From positions 1-55,821 of the forward strand of contig CAUAFT010000018.1 in NCBI GenBank assembly GCA_958428365.1: a DNA stretch of 55,821 nucleotides, read 5' to 3'. The DNA is from an uncultured Lachnospiraceae bacterium. GTDB lineage: Bacteria; Bacillota; Clostridia; Lachnospirales; Lachnospiraceae. A program made the position numbers and the translations under genes. Positions 32,630 to 41,170 of this stretch are shown in pieces. Every line of letters begins with the position of its first letter. Position 1 is the first letter of the stretch. Under the pieces are notes generated by a model that was given only the letters and a program-made list of their open reading frames with translations, was not told the DNA's origin and did not search any database.

Positions 32630-34000
32630 ATGATGAAAAAACGATTAGCGCTGTTTCTGGTTGTAGTTATGGCTGCGATATCCATTGCCGCCTGCGGAAA
32701 ATCAAAGGATACGGCGTCATCGAAAGATAAAGACGGGGACGAGGTTGTGGAAGAGGAGGAAAAAAAGACGTATCACTTCACCATCTGGGGAAGCAGTGAG
32801 GATGTTTCGGAGGAAAACGGAAGCTGGTTAGAGACCCGGTGCGATATGTTTGCAGCGAAATACCCGGATGATGAGGTGGAATTTGAATTTGCCGCCTGCA
32901 GCGATGAGGAAATGATAGAGAAGATGACAGAGGACAGGGATGCTGCTCCGGATATCTTTATTTTCAGCAGTTTCCAGATCGATCAGCTGGTGGAGGACAG
33001 ACTGCTGACCAGACTCTGGGGAGAGACGGAGGAGTATGTACTCTCGTCCAATACCACCAGTATTGCAAATCTTGCAAAATATAAGGATAAGGTCTATGGA
33101 ATCCCGGTGGCGGCAGATCCTTTTGTTTTATATTATGATAAGCGGGTATATTCCCAGGAAGACATGAGAAGTCTGGATACGATCCTGGCAAAAGGAGTGC
33201 TCTCCTATCCTCTGGAGGATGAGACGTATCTTCAGGCGTTCTATGGCGCTCAGGATGTGGTGGAACTTCCGCAGGAGGAGAGCGCAGAGGAGAGTGAGGG
33301 AGACGCTGCGCAGGGATCAGCGGACTCTGAGAATGGAGATACAGTCCAGGGGACAGAGGACCCTAAGAGTGAAGATACCTCCCAGGGGTCGGAGGATCCT
33401 AAGAGTGAAGACGCCCAGGGGACAGAGGATTCCGGGAATGGAGATACTACCCAGGAAACGGAAGATCCTCAGACAGGAGAAGAGGTCAAGGAGGGCGGTA
33501 ATGATTCAGAGGAGGCTGATACAGCCCTCACAAAGGAGAGTGTAGACGCATGGCTTGAAGGATTTCGTGCACATCCGAATGTGGTAGTGGATGCGGATGG
33601 AACGGCAGGGATTACCGGAATGCAGAACGGCACGGTTCAGGCAGCAGTCTATGACGCTGCAGCCTATCAGCAGATGAAGGATATTCTCGGAGAGAATCTG
33701 GGGGTTGCGGCACTTCCGGTATTTACCATTGACGGTGTGGAAAAACAGATGGGCTGCGTGGCTAAGACCTGGAATATCGGCGTGAACCCGGACTGTGAGA
33801 ATTTCGAGATGACCATTGCCCTTGCCACCTATCTTGGCAGCGCCGATTCACAGCAGATGCATTATGATATGAGCGGGGTCACTCCGATCAATCTCAAGGC
33901 AGTACAGACTCTGACGGATGTGGATATGATCCATCTCATCGCCCAGATTGCGGATAAGGAGAATCCGGGATGGGATCTGCCGGAGGAAGAGGAGGAATAG
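32630..34000 (+). CDS. Orphan extracellular solute-binding lipoprotein with acidic repeat insert
   Basis: The 456-residue product has a lipoprotein signal ending in ISIAAC (Cys about 22) and the fold of a family 1 (maltose/oligosaccharide type) solute-binding protein. This is seen in TYHFTIWGSSEDV, APDIFIFSSFQIDQLV, YGIPVAADPFVLYYDKRVY and, after the insert, MQNGTVQAAVYDAAAYQQM. Between about residues 215 and 300 lies a low-complexity acidic insert made of degenerate units such as GTEDPKSEDTSQ. The C-terminal lobe is also shorter than in MalE. No permease or ATPase genes flank it, so it may partner with a remote transporter or act as a sensor or surface receptor. Regulation by the divergent LacI protein is plausible. 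Confidence 0.8.
   Translation: MMKKRLALFLVVVMAAISIAACGKSKDTASSKDKDGDEVVEEEEKKTYHFTIWGSSEDVSEENGSWLETRCDMFAAKYPDDEVEFEFAACSDEEMIEKMTEDRDAAPDIFIFSSFQIDQLVEDRLLTRLWGETEEYVLSSNTTSIANLAKYKDKVYGIPVAADPFVLYYDKRVYSQEDMRSLDTILAKGVLSYPLEDETYLQAFYGAQDVVELPQEESAEESEGDAAQGSADSENGDTVQGTEDPKSEDTSQGSEDPKSEDAQGTEDSGNGDTTQETEDPQTGEEVKEGGNDSEEADTALTKESVDAWLEGFRAHPNVVVDADGTAGITGMQNGTVQAAVYDAAAYQQMKDILGENLGVAALPVFTIDGVEKQMGCVAKTWNIGVNPDCENFEMTIALATYLGSADSQQMHYDMSGVTPINLKAVQTLTDVDMIHLIAQIADKENPGWDLPEEEEE
33340..33485 (+). repeat. Degenerate tandem repeats encoding the acidic insert
   Basis: Related units (acagaggaccctaagagtga, tcggaggatcctaagagtga and diverged copies) recur about every 36-42 bp and stay in frame. 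They encode Glu/Asp/Ser-rich peptide between the two lobes of the binding protein. Confidence 0.7.
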
Positions 34001-34044
34001 GAGAAGGCAAAAATAATAAAGATAAAAAAATTGTGTTTGATATC

Positions 34045-34073
34045 TTGACAATTCGTTCATCTTCGTGTAAAAT
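34045..34073 (+). promoter_or_regulatory. Candidate promoter of the tRNA-Phe/Gly/Gly genes
   Basis: TTGACA at 34045-34050 and TAAAAT at 34068-34073 are separated by 17 bases, 29 bp before tRNA-Phe. Confidence 0.65.
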
Positions 34074-34101
34074 TCTATTTGCTGACGTGAGAAAGCGAAA
34101 T

Positions 34102-34174
<73 letters not shown>

Positions 34175-34178
34175 TTGC

Positions 34179-34249
34179 GCGGGTGTAGTTCAATGGTAGA
34201 ACACCAGCCTTCCAAGCTGGATACGTGGGTTCGATTCCCATCACCCGCT
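34179..34249 (+). tRNA. tRNA-Gly (anticodon UCC)
   Basis: Acceptor GCGGGTG pairs with CACCCGC, discriminator T. Anticodon TCC at 34211-34213 in CCAGC-CTTCCAA-GCTGG. Confidence 0.97.
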
Positions 34250-34294
34250 TTGCTAGAGCATTTATGAAAGCGAGCGATAGCATTAATAGAATAT

Positions 34295-34367
34295 GCGCGA
34301 GTGGCTCAGTTGGTGGAGCACGACCTTGCCAAGGTCGGGGCCGCGGGTTCGAGTCCCGTCTCGCGCT
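34295..34367 (+). tRNA. tRNA-Gly (anticodon GCC)
   Basis: Acceptor GCGCGAG pairs with CTCGCGC, discriminator T. Anticodon GCC at 34328-34330 in CGACC-TTGCCAA-GGTCG. Both glycine isoacceptors are encoded within 190 bp. Confidence 0.97.
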
Positions 34368-34380
34368 CTTTTTATTTGGT

Positions 34381-34417
34381 CTCAAATCCGGTGTTAACGC
34401 AGGATTTGAGATTTTTT
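34381..34417 (+). terminator. Terminator of the tRNA-Phe/Gly/Gly operon
   Basis: CTCAAATCC at 34381-34389 pairs with GGATTTGAG at 34402-34410, followed by ATTTTTT. Confidence 0.88.
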
Positions 34418-34427
34418 AGGTTATACG

Positions 34428-34456
34428 TCGACAAACGGAGAAGATTGGAGTATAAT
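34428..34456 (+). promoter_or_regulatory. Candidate promoter of trkA-trkH
   Basis: TCGACA at 34428-34433 and TATAAT at 34451-34456 are separated by 17 bases. Confidence 0.55.
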
Positions 34457-34497
34457 AGTCCGAGCGTGAAATCTATCACAAATTGGAGGATAAAAAA

Positions 34498-35853
34498 GTG
34501 AATATCATAATCGTGGGCAGCGGAAAAGTTGGCTATTCCATCGCCCAGCATTTGAATGAAGAAGGTCATGAAATTACGGTCATTGATTCGGATGAGGAGA
34601 AAATCAGAGATATTTCATCCGAAATGGATATTTACTGTGTGCTTGGTAATGGGACAAGTTATCTCACACAGAAGGAAGCGGGGATCGATAAGGCAGATCT
34701 TTTGATCTCTGTGGCGAATCAGGACGAAGTGAATCTGTTAAGCTGCCTGATCGCAAAAAAGGCAGGTAACTGTCAGACCATTGCAAGGGTCAGAAATCCG
34801 GAGTATTATGCGGAGATTGATTTTATTCGTGAGGAGCTGGGACTTTCCATGTCCATCAACCCGGAGTGGGAGGCGGCAAGCGAGATGGCAAGGCTGATTC
34901 AGTATCCTTCCGCCATTGCAGCCGAGACTTTCCGGGGGCGGGTAAGCCTGTTACATATCGTGGTGCCGGAAAATTCGGTGTTAAACGGCATGAGCATTGC
35001 TGATTTTGCAGTAAAGATCAGCAAAAACATATTGATCTGCATTGTGAAAAGGGATAAGGAGATCATCGTACCGCGGGGAGATTTTGTGATGCGTGCAAAG
35101 GATGTGATCTCGGTGAGCGTGCCGATTCGGGAGGCAACCCCGTTTTTCAAAAAAGTGGGTATTCCGGCGAACCCAATCAAGTCGGTGATGATCGCAGGAG
35201 GAGGACGCATTTCTTTCTATCTGGCAAAACAGCTTCAGGATACCGGAGTGGAAGTAAAGATCATTGAAGAAGATAAAAAGCGCTGTGAGGAACTGAGCGA
35301 AGCCCTCCCCAAGGCTATGGTCATACAGGGAGAGGCGATCGATAAGGAATTGCTCTTAGAGGAGGGAATCCGGGGAATTGACGCTCTCGCAGCAATGACG
35401 GATATCGATGAGGAAAATATCATGTTGTCGCTTTACGCCAAGAGGGTATCCAATGCCAAGACCATGACGAAGATCGATAAGATCGAATTTCCGGAAGTGG
35501 TGGATGACCTGGGGATTGACAGACTGATCGTTCCAAAATCCATCACGGCGGCGTCCATTATCCGCTATGTCAGAGCCATGCAGAATACGGTGGGAAGCAA
35601 TGTGCAGACCCTGTACCGCCTGATGGACGGACGGGTGGAGGCATTGGAGTTTCGAATCGGACATACGGCAAAAGTCATCGGAACACCGATCAAAAATCTG
35701 AAGATCAAAAAGAATGTCTTAATCGGTTCTATTTATCGTAAGAGAAAACTCATCGTACCCAGCGGCGAAGATATGATAAAGAGCGGAGACAGCGTGATTG
35801 TGGTGACCACAGAGCTGGGACTGAACGATATTGATGATATTTTAGAAGGTTAG
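34498..35853 (+). CDS. trkA: Trk-system potassium uptake regulatory subunit TrkA
   Basis: This 451-residue cytoplasmic protein gates the TrkH channel in response to nucleotides. It has the duplicated TrkA arrangement: two NAD-binding RCK_N domains (IIIVGSGKVGYSIAQHLNEE at the start and VMIAGGGRISFYLAKQL near residue 228), each followed by an RCK_C domain. The start is GTG at 34498, eight bases after GGAGG; a TTG at 34483 overlaps that ribosome site and is rejected. It ends 4 bp before trkH, so the two form one operon. Confidence 0.95.
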   Translation: MNIIIVGSGKVGYSIAQHLNEEGHEITVIDSDEEKIRDISSEMDIYCVLGNGTSYLTQKEAGIDKADLLISVANQDEVNLLSCLIAKKAGNCQTIARVRNPEYYAEIDFIREELGLSMSINPEWEAASEMARLIQYPSAIAAETFRGRVSLLHIVVPENSVLNGMSIADFAVKISKNILICIVKRDKEIIVPRGDFVMRAKDVISVSVPIREATPFFKKVGIPANPIKSVMIAGGGRISFYLAKQLQDTGVEVKIIEEDKKRCEELSEALPKAMVIQGEAIDKELLLEEGIRGIDALAAMTDIDEENIMLSLYAKRVSNAKTMTKIDKIEFPEVVDDLGIDRLIVPKSITAASIIRYVRAMQNTVGSNVQTLYRLMDGRVEALEFRIGHTAKVIGTPIKNLKIKKNVLIGSIYRKRKLIVPSGEDMIKSGDSVIVVTTELGLNDIDDILEG

Positions 35854-35857
35854 AAAG

Positions 35858-37297
35858 ATGAATAATAAGATTGTAGTATATATATTAGGATGGGTCATGA
35901 CTTTCCTTTCGGCGTTTTTACTGCTGCCTTGTCTTGTGAGCCTGATTTATCGGGAGGAGACGGGGATCTACTTTTTTATCATGGCGGTGCTGACCTTTAT
36001 CTGTGGAAAAATCATCACCCATAAGAAGCCGGAAAAAGGTCATTTTTATGCAAAAGAAGGATTTGTATCCGTTGCCTTAAGCTGGGTGATCTTGAGTATT
36101 TTAGGAGCGGTTCCTCTCTGGGCAAGCGGAGAGATTCCACATTTTATAGACGCCTTGTTTGAGATCGTGTCGGGATTTACGACCACGGGAGCAAGTGTGG
36201 TCCCGAATGTGGAGGTGCTCTCTCATACAGCATTATTCTGGAGAAGTTTCAGTCACTGGATCGGCGGTATGGGTGTGCTGGTCTTTATGATGGCGATCCT
36301 GCCTATGGCAGGGGCGGATAATATGCATCTGTTGCGGGCGGAGAGTCCCGGACCTATCGTGTCAAAGTTGGTTCCCCGGATGAGGAAAACAGCGGGGATC
36401 CTCTATCTGATCTATCTTGGTCTGACGATCTTACAGTCGATTTTATTACTGATCAGCGGAATGCCCCTGTTTGAGTCTATCTGTATGTCCCTGGGAACGG
36501 CGGGTACCGGTGGATTTGGACTGGTGGCGGACAGCGCAGCCAGCTATACGGCGGTGCAGCAGATCATCATTACGGTATTCATGGTGCTTTTTGGCGTGAA
36601 CTTCAGCTTTTATTATCTGATTCTGATGAAGAAAGGAAAAGAAGCCCTGAATATGGAGGAGGTAAAATGGTATTTTGCCATCTTTGGTATCGCATCGGTT
36701 TTGATTGCAATTGATCTGACGAAGAATGTCAGTGAGCTGTTGCACAACCTGAATCTTGCCACCTTCCAGGTTGCGTCTGTGATGACCACTACGGGATTTG
36801 CCACAGCGGACTTCAATCTCTGGCCCACCTTTTCCAAGAATATTCTGGTCATGTTGATGTTCGTGGGAGCCTGTGCAGGAAGTACCGGAGGCGGGATCAA
36901 GGTCAGCCGTTTTATCATTTATGCGAAGACGGCGGTGAAGGAGATCAGCCATCTCATCCATCCAAGAAGTGTTAAGGTGGTGAAGATGGATGATAAGACA
37001 GTGTCGGACGAGACGATCCGCACCACCCATATGTATCTGATCATCTATATGTTTATCTTTGTGGCTTCACTGTTTTTGCTGAGTCTGGATAAGTACGATA
37101 TGGTGACGAATTTTACAGCGGTCGCGGCAACGATCAACAATATTGGTCCCGGACTGGAAGCGGTGGGTCCGATGGGAGGATACGGAGGATTTTCAGTTTT
37201 ATCTAAGATGGTGATGATCCTGGATATGCTGATTGGAAGGCTGGAGATCTTTCCAATGCTGATCCTGTTTTATCCGGGAGTCTGGAAGAGAAGCTAG
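35858..37297 (+). CDS. trkH: Trk-system potassium transporter TrkH
   Basis: This 479-residue membrane protein is the potassium-conducting subunit. It has four repeated membrane-pore-membrane units, with selectivity-filter segments visible as TTTGASV, GTAGTGGFG, TTTGFA and NNIGPG. The internal loop GGGIKVSRFIIYAK follows the third pore, as in TrkH. It acts with TrkA encoded directly upstream. No c-di-AMP riboswitch was seen before the operon. Confidence 0.96.
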   Translation: MNNKIVVYILGWVMTFLSAFLLLPCLVSLIYREETGIYFFIMAVLTFICGKIITHKKPEKGHFYAKEGFVSVALSWVILSILGAVPLWASGEIPHFIDALFEIVSGFTTTGASVVPNVEVLSHTALFWRSFSHWIGGMGVLVFMMAILPMAGADNMHLLRAESPGPIVSKLVPRMRKTAGILYLIYLGLTILQSILLLISGMPLFESICMSLGTAGTGGFGLVADSAASYTAVQQIIITVFMVLFGVNFSFYYLILMKKGKEALNMEEVKWYFAIFGIASVLIAIDLTKNVSELLHNLNLATFQVASVMTTTGFATADFNLWPTFSKNILVMLMFVGACAGSTGGGIKVSRFIIYAKTAVKEISHLIHPRSVKVVKMDDKTVSDETIRTTHMYLIIYMFIFVASLFLLSLDKYDMVTNFTAVAATINNIGPGLEAVGPMGGYGGFSVLSKMVMILDMLIGRLEIFPMLILFYPGVWKRS

Positions 37298-37337
37298 GAG
37301 AGGAAAATCAGTGGATCTTATGAACGGGAGGTAGGAA

Positions 37338-37514
37338 ATGGCAAGTAACTGTGAGAGCTGCGTGAACTTTGTCTATGATGAGGAGGAAGAATGTTACTGT
37401 TGTGACATGAATCTGGACGAGGATGATATGGTGAAGTTTTTGACGGGAACCTTTGACAGCTGTCCCTATTATCAGTTGGACGATGAATATGCAGTGGTGA
37501 GACACCAGATGTAA
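37338..37514 (+). CDS. Small cysteine-rich acidic protein, DUF6472-like
   Basis: This 58-residue ORF starts at ATG 37338, six bases after GGAGG. It has six cysteines in pattern CxxC, CxCC and a later single Cys (positions 5, 8, 19, 21, 22, 42) and ends with SCPYYQLDDEYAVVRHQM. The pattern and length match a small Lachnospiraceae family I recall as DUF6472. The cysteine spacing suggests a metal-binding knuckle (inference). It lies 40 bp after trkH and before a terminator, so it may be the last gene of the potassium operon. Confidence 0.78.
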   Translation: MASNCESCVNFVYDEEEECYCCDMNLDEDDMVKFLTGTFDSCPYYQLDDEYAVVRHQM

Positions 37515-37528
37515 TAAGAAGGATGTGG

Positions 37529-37562
37529 AACCTCCGGGTCAGATGTGATTCGGAGGTTTTTC
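37529..37562 (+). terminator. Terminator after the small Cys-rich gene
   Basis: AACCTCCG at 37529-37536 pairs with CGGAGGTT at 37551-37558, followed by a short T run. Confidence 0.82.
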
Positions 37563-37577
37563 CTGTAAAAAAGGGGG

Positions 37578-37606
37578 TTGACACAGCCTGAAAATAGTAT
37601 TATAAA
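37578..37606 (+). promoter_or_regulatory. Candidate promoter of the chemoreceptor gene
   Basis: TTGACA at 37578-37583 and TATAAA at 37601-37606 are separated by exactly 17 bases. This implies an unusually long (about 170-base) leader. Confidence 0.65.
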
Positions 37607-37783
37607 ATAATCAAAAACACAGATTGCCGTTTCAAAAAATCCATAAAACTAATAGGTACAGATTCTCAATTATTTACGGAATTTTTTTCCTGACTGGTTG
37701 GGATTTTTTTGCGGAGAAGAGTCTGTTATGAAGGTCATTTCACACATTCAGAAAAACTAAGTGAAGAACAGGAGATGAAACAA

Positions 37784-39529
37784 ATGGAGAGTATGGAAAA
37801 GATGGAGAAAAAGGGGAATGGAAAATTTGGCGATTGGCCGATTAAGAAGAAATTATTATTTTCTCATGGCATCATTATCGTTAGTACGTTCATTTTGATC
37901 GTGATCTTATTAGTTTCAATGTGTTATATCGAAAGACGTATGGCAAAACTGTATGAAGGTCCGACTATGAATATTAAGTACAGCAGCCAGTTATATTATC
38001 CGCAGATCGATATTCAAAGAGGTGTGAACCGTCTGTTGGCAGAAGGTACAGATAATTTAGACGAGAACTATCCGGCGTTAGAGGAGAGTATTGACGCTAA
38101 TCTGGAATTAATTGACGAGGCGTATCAGGTATTAAAAGGAAATCTTCTCACACAGGAAGATAAAGACGCTTTAGAAGAAATTAATGAGAAGTTATCTACG
38201 GAGATTACAGATCACAGAGAACAGGTGTTAGCGTATCTGAAAAAGGGAGATTTTGATGCCGCAAGGGAGTATAACAATAGTAATTATAAACCGGCGGTGG
38301 ATGAGATCAAGACACAGATTGAAGAGTTAGAGGCATCCATTGATGAGACGGCAAACGATTACTGTGAGTCTGCCGAGCGGATGGCGATCATACTGGTCAT
38401 CATTGGCATTATCATGCTTGTGGTCATCACGGTGATTGCTGTAACGGTGGCAAGAAAGGTTGCAGATGCGATTTCCGTGCCTGTAAAGGAACTGACAGAT
38501 GCGGCAGAGATCATGTATACAGGAGATATGTCCGCAGCGAAGCTGGTGGAGTATGAGTCAAAAGACGAACTGGGACTGCTGTCAGAAGCCATGAGGGGAA
38601 CCATGAAAAATCTGGACGATTATGTGGATGAGATCTCAAAGACCCTCACGGAGATCGCAAAGGGAGATCTGACGAAGAACTTTAATGAGATCACGGATTT
38701 CCTTGGAGATTTTGCAAGTATTAAGGAATCCTTTGTTTACATATTAAGAGAGTTCAACATTACATTAACGCAGATTCAGGAGACTGCTCACCAGGTGGAC
38801 AGTGGTTCCGAGGAGATCGCCCATGCAGCCATTGCGCTGGCGGAGGGAACCAGCGAACAGGCAAGCGCAGTTCAGGAACTGAACGCTACCGTGGACAGTG
38901 TGGCAGAGATGGCAGCCAACAGTGCGAAGCAGACGGAAATGGCATATGATCACGCAGTGCACTCCGTTCAGGTGGCGGAAAAAGAGCAGGAGCAGATGCA
39001 TGCGCTTCAGGATGAAATGCGCCGCATTAAAGAAATTTCCGATGAGATCGAAAATATCATCATCACCATCGAGGAGATCGCTTCCCAGACCAGTCTGCTG
39101 GCGTTGAACGCATCTATTGAAGCAGCCAGAGCAGGCGAAGCTGGAAAAGGTTTTGCCGTGGTTGCAGATCAGATCGGAAAACTGGCGACAGACAGCGCCC
39201 AGGCAGTGGTGAACACAAAGGAACTGATCGGCAAGACCGTGGAAGAGATCAATAAAGGAAATCATATCACGGAAGAGACGGCAGTAGCTTTTAAGAACAT
39301 TATCTCAGAGATGCAGAACTTCGCAACCACTGCCAGGGGTGTCAGTGAAAATGCCGACAATCAGGCGAAAGCACTGGAACAGGTGGAAAGCGGAATCGAG
39401 CAGATCTCTCTGGTGACCCAGCAGAACGCGGCATCCTCCCAGGAGTGTTCCGCTATCAGCGAAGAGCTGGCAGCCAGGGCGGCAGAATTGGACAACCTGG
39501 TGGAGAAGTTTGTACTGCATAAAAAATAG
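37784..39529 (+). CDS. Methyl-accepting chemotaxis protein
   Basis: This 581-residue chemoreceptor signals to CheA/CheW. One membrane helix lies near residues 24-47, an extracellular four-helix-bundle ligand domain (about 150 residues) follows, then a second helix near 200-222. HAMP comes next, and a long cytoplasmic coiled coil with the hairpin tip EEIASQTSLLALNASIEAAR. It starts best at ATG 37784 (AGGAG nine bases upstream). ATG 37775 abuts the ribosome site, and TTG 37709 has none. No chemotaxis or flagellar genes are nearby, so its array partners are remote. The ligand is unknown. Confidence 0.92.
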   Translation: MESMEKMEKKGNGKFGDWPIKKKLLFSHGIIIVSTFILIVILLVSMCYIERRMAKLYEGPTMNIKYSSQLYYPQIDIQRGVNRLLAEGTDNLDENYPALEESIDANLELIDEAYQVLKGNLLTQEDKDALEEINEKLSTEITDHREQVLAYLKKGDFDAAREYNNSNYKPAVDEIKTQIEELEASIDETANDYCESAERMAIILVIIGIIMLVVITVIAVTVARKVADAISVPVKELTDAAEIMYTGDMSAAKLVEYESKDELGLLSEAMRGTMKNLDDYVDEISKTLTEIAKGDLTKNFNEITDFLGDFASIKESFVYILREFNITLTQIQETAHQVDSGSEEIAHAAIALAEGTSEQASAVQELNATVDSVAEMAANSAKQTEMAYDHAVHSVQVAEKEQEQMHALQDEMRRIKEISDEIENIIITIEEIASQTSLLALNASIEAARAGEAGKGFAVVADQIGKLATDSAQAVVNTKELIGKTVEEINKGNHITEETAVAFKNIISEMQNFATTARGVSENADNQAKALEQVESGIEQISLVTQQNAASSQECSAISEELAARAAELDNLVEKFVLHKK

Positions 39530-39557
39530 TCTGTAAAATGGCACATTTTTGTCCATC

Positions 39558-39589
39558 CCCAATATATTATCCTAGAGAGATATATTGGG
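39558..39589 (+). promoter_or_regulatory. Perfect inverted repeat overlapping the ribosome site of the ferritin-like gene
   Basis: CCCAATATAT at 39558-39567 pairs with ATATATTGGG at 39580-39589 around 12 bases. The right arm's GGG is part of the GGGAGGA Shine-Dalgarno, so folding would hide it. It may be a translational control hairpin, an operator, or the terminator of the preceding gene. Confidence 0.55.
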
Positions 39590-39599
39590 AGGACTTATC

Positions 39600-40166
39600 A
39601 TGGAAGAAAAATCCGATCCTCTGGTAAGCACCTGTGATTTTGCGGGAATAAGACCTATTATGATGGACTTACCCTACCCGCCGCTTCAGGTACAGGGCAA
39701 AAATCAGGCATACGCCAATCTGCTGGGTGCGGATTATTGCGGAGCTGTATCCGAAATGTCCGCCATCACTCAGTACATCAACAACGAAAACCGTCTGTCC
39801 AGTGAAAAGTGTCCCCTGGCAAGGACGATCCTGGGAATTGCCATGGCAGAGATGATACATTTACAAAAACTGGGAGAAATGATCGTTCTGTTAGGGGGAA
39901 ATATTACCTTTGCATCCAGACAGAAAAACGGACGGCAGAGAATGTGGAGTCCGGCGTGCCTGACGCTGCCCGATACAGCGGAAAAGATGCTCCTGGCGGA
40001 TATTGAGTCTGAAAAGGGAGCCATCAAACAATACAGGCTGCATATAAAAATGATCAAGGACGTCCATATCAATGCAGTGTTGGAGCGGATCATTAAGGAC
40101 GAAGAATATCATATTCTTCTGCTTCAGGAAATGTTAAAAGGATGTTCGGGCGCTTTGGTCAAATAA
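39600..40166 (+). CDS. Ferritin-like di-iron protein, uncharacterised
   Basis: This 188-residue protein has the four-helix ferritin-like pattern with candidate metal ligands Glu in AVSEMSAITQY, ExxH in MAEMIHLQKL, Glu in IESEKGAIKQY and ExxH in KDEEYHILLL. It resembles rubrerythrin/bacterioferritin relatives found in spore-forming Clostridia, some of which are spore-associated, but I cannot name a subfamily. The proline-rich N-terminus (MMDLPYPPLQVQGKNQAYA) is typical of that clostridial group. Start ATG 39600 follows GGGAGGA. It is monocistronic and ended by a terminator. Confidence 0.75.
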   Translation: MEEKSDPLVSTCDFAGIRPIMMDLPYPPLQVQGKNQAYANLLGADYCGAVSEMSAITQYINNENRLSSEKCPLARTILGIAMAEMIHLQKLGEMIVLLGGNITFASRQKNGRQRMWSPACLTLPDTAEKMLLADIESEKGAIKQYRLHIKMIKDVHINAVLERIIKDEEYHILLLQEMLKGCSGALVK

Positions 40167-40180
40167 AACGTTGATTGGGA

Positions 40181-40208
40181 GAATCTCGCTGTGCGGGATT
40201 CTTTTTTA
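40181..40208 (+). terminator. Terminator of the ferritin-like gene
   Basis: GAATCTCGC at 40181-40189 pairs with GCGGGATTC at 40193-40201 (one G-U) and is followed by TTTTTT. Confidence 0.85.
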
Positions 40209-40306
40209 TTTGTAAAAAGATCATAAAGCAAATGTAAAAAGAGTGTAAAAAAGACGGTATATCCCGCCTATACGACAGAAAATGCTAGGTTCCGGCAGGA
40301 AGGGTA

Positions 40307-40315
40307 TGTTATAAT
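40307..40315 (+). promoter_or_regulatory. Extended -10 promoter element of the alarmone synthetase operon
   Basis: TGTTATAAT combines the extended TGn motif with a consensus -10. It implies a roughly 95-base leader before the start at 40414. The leader includes a GC-rich segment (GGGAGCTGGTGAAGCCC) that may fold but matches no riboswitch I know. Confidence 0.55.
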
Positions 40316-40413
40316 ATGAAAGAAACTGGGAGCTGGTGAAGCCCGAAGACCATTGGGATCATCATACATAATTAGAAAATATATTGGGAAAACACAGATT
40401 TAGAGAGGTTTTT

Positions 40414-41160
40414 ATGAAGATAGAAAAATATTTTGAACAGGCAAGGGAACAATTTGTACGGGATGTTGTATTATCGGATGAATTTATGGATTTCATGCAG
40501 GCGAACATGATGCCGTTAGAAACCCTGATGGCATATTACCGCTGTGCGGTGATGGAGGTGGAGACCAAGTTCAAGGTCTTGAATGAGCAGTTATCCCTCC
40601 AATATGACCGCAATCCCATAGAGTCCATCAAGACCAGGGTGAAGTCCATGGAGAGCATTATGAAAAAAGTGCGCAGAAAAAATCTTCCGTTGAGCTTAGA
40701 GGCAGTGGAAGAAAATATCAGGGATATCGCTGGGGTCCGGGTGGTATGTTCTTTTCCAGAGGATATCTATCTTCTGGCAGACTGTCTTTTACAGCAGGAC
40801 GACGTCAGATTGCTTGAGAAAAAAGACTATATCAAGAATCCCAAGCCCAGCGGTTACCGGAGCCTTCACCTGATCATTGAGACGCCCATCTTTTTACAAA
40901 ATGAAAAAAGGGAGATGAAGGTGGAGGTTCAGCTTCGCACCATCGCCATGGATTTTTGGGCAAGTCTGGAGCACAAACTGCGTTATAAGAAAAATATTCC
41001 AGAGGAGGAGGCGGAGATTTTGGCTGTGGAGCTGGAGGAATGCGCAAGGATCAGCGAGACTCTGGATCAGCGCATGGAAAGCATCCGGGACCGTATCGCA
41101 CAGTCGGAAAAAGAAAAGCAGCAATCTCACAAGCTGCTTGAAAATCCCTGGATAAAATAG
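40414..41160 (+). CDS. Small alarmone synthetase (RelQ/YjbM-type)
   Basis: This 248-residue single-domain GTP pyrophosphokinase makes (p)ppGpp without a hydrolase or TGS/ACT domains. The synthetase core contains RVKSMESIMKKVRRK, DIAGVRVVCSF, KDYIKNPKPSGYRSLHLII and the motif EVQLRTIAMDFWASLEHKLRYK, all hallmarks of RelA/SpoT-like synthetases. It is a little longer than Bacillus RelQ (211). The ATG at 40414 follows AGAGAGG. It is followed after 10 bp by an amylase gene, so the two are probably one operon, an unusual partner for an alarmone enzyme. Confidence 0.92.
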   Translation: MKIEKYFEQAREQFVRDVVLSDEFMDFMQANMMPLETLMAYYRCAVMEVETKFKVLNEQLSLQYDRNPIESIKTRVKSMESIMKKVRRKNLPLSLEAVEENIRDIAGVRVVCSFPEDIYLLADCLLQQDDVRLLEKKDYIKNPKPSGYRSLHLIIETPIFLQNEKREMKVEVQLRTIAMDFWASLEHKLRYKKNIPEEEAEILAVELEECARISETLDQRMESIRDRIAQSEKEKQQSHKLLENPWIK

Positions 41161-41170
41161 GAGGAAAAGC

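Noticed and set aside
34225..34501. Short frames across the tRNA-Gly genes
   Set aside because: They overlap tRNAs and the terminator, and have no coding signature.
40321..40360. Possible second S-box riboswitch before the alarmone synthetase (GTGAAGCCCG)
   Set aside because: Only one short core-like match exists; P1, the GGCAACC segment and a terminator are missing.
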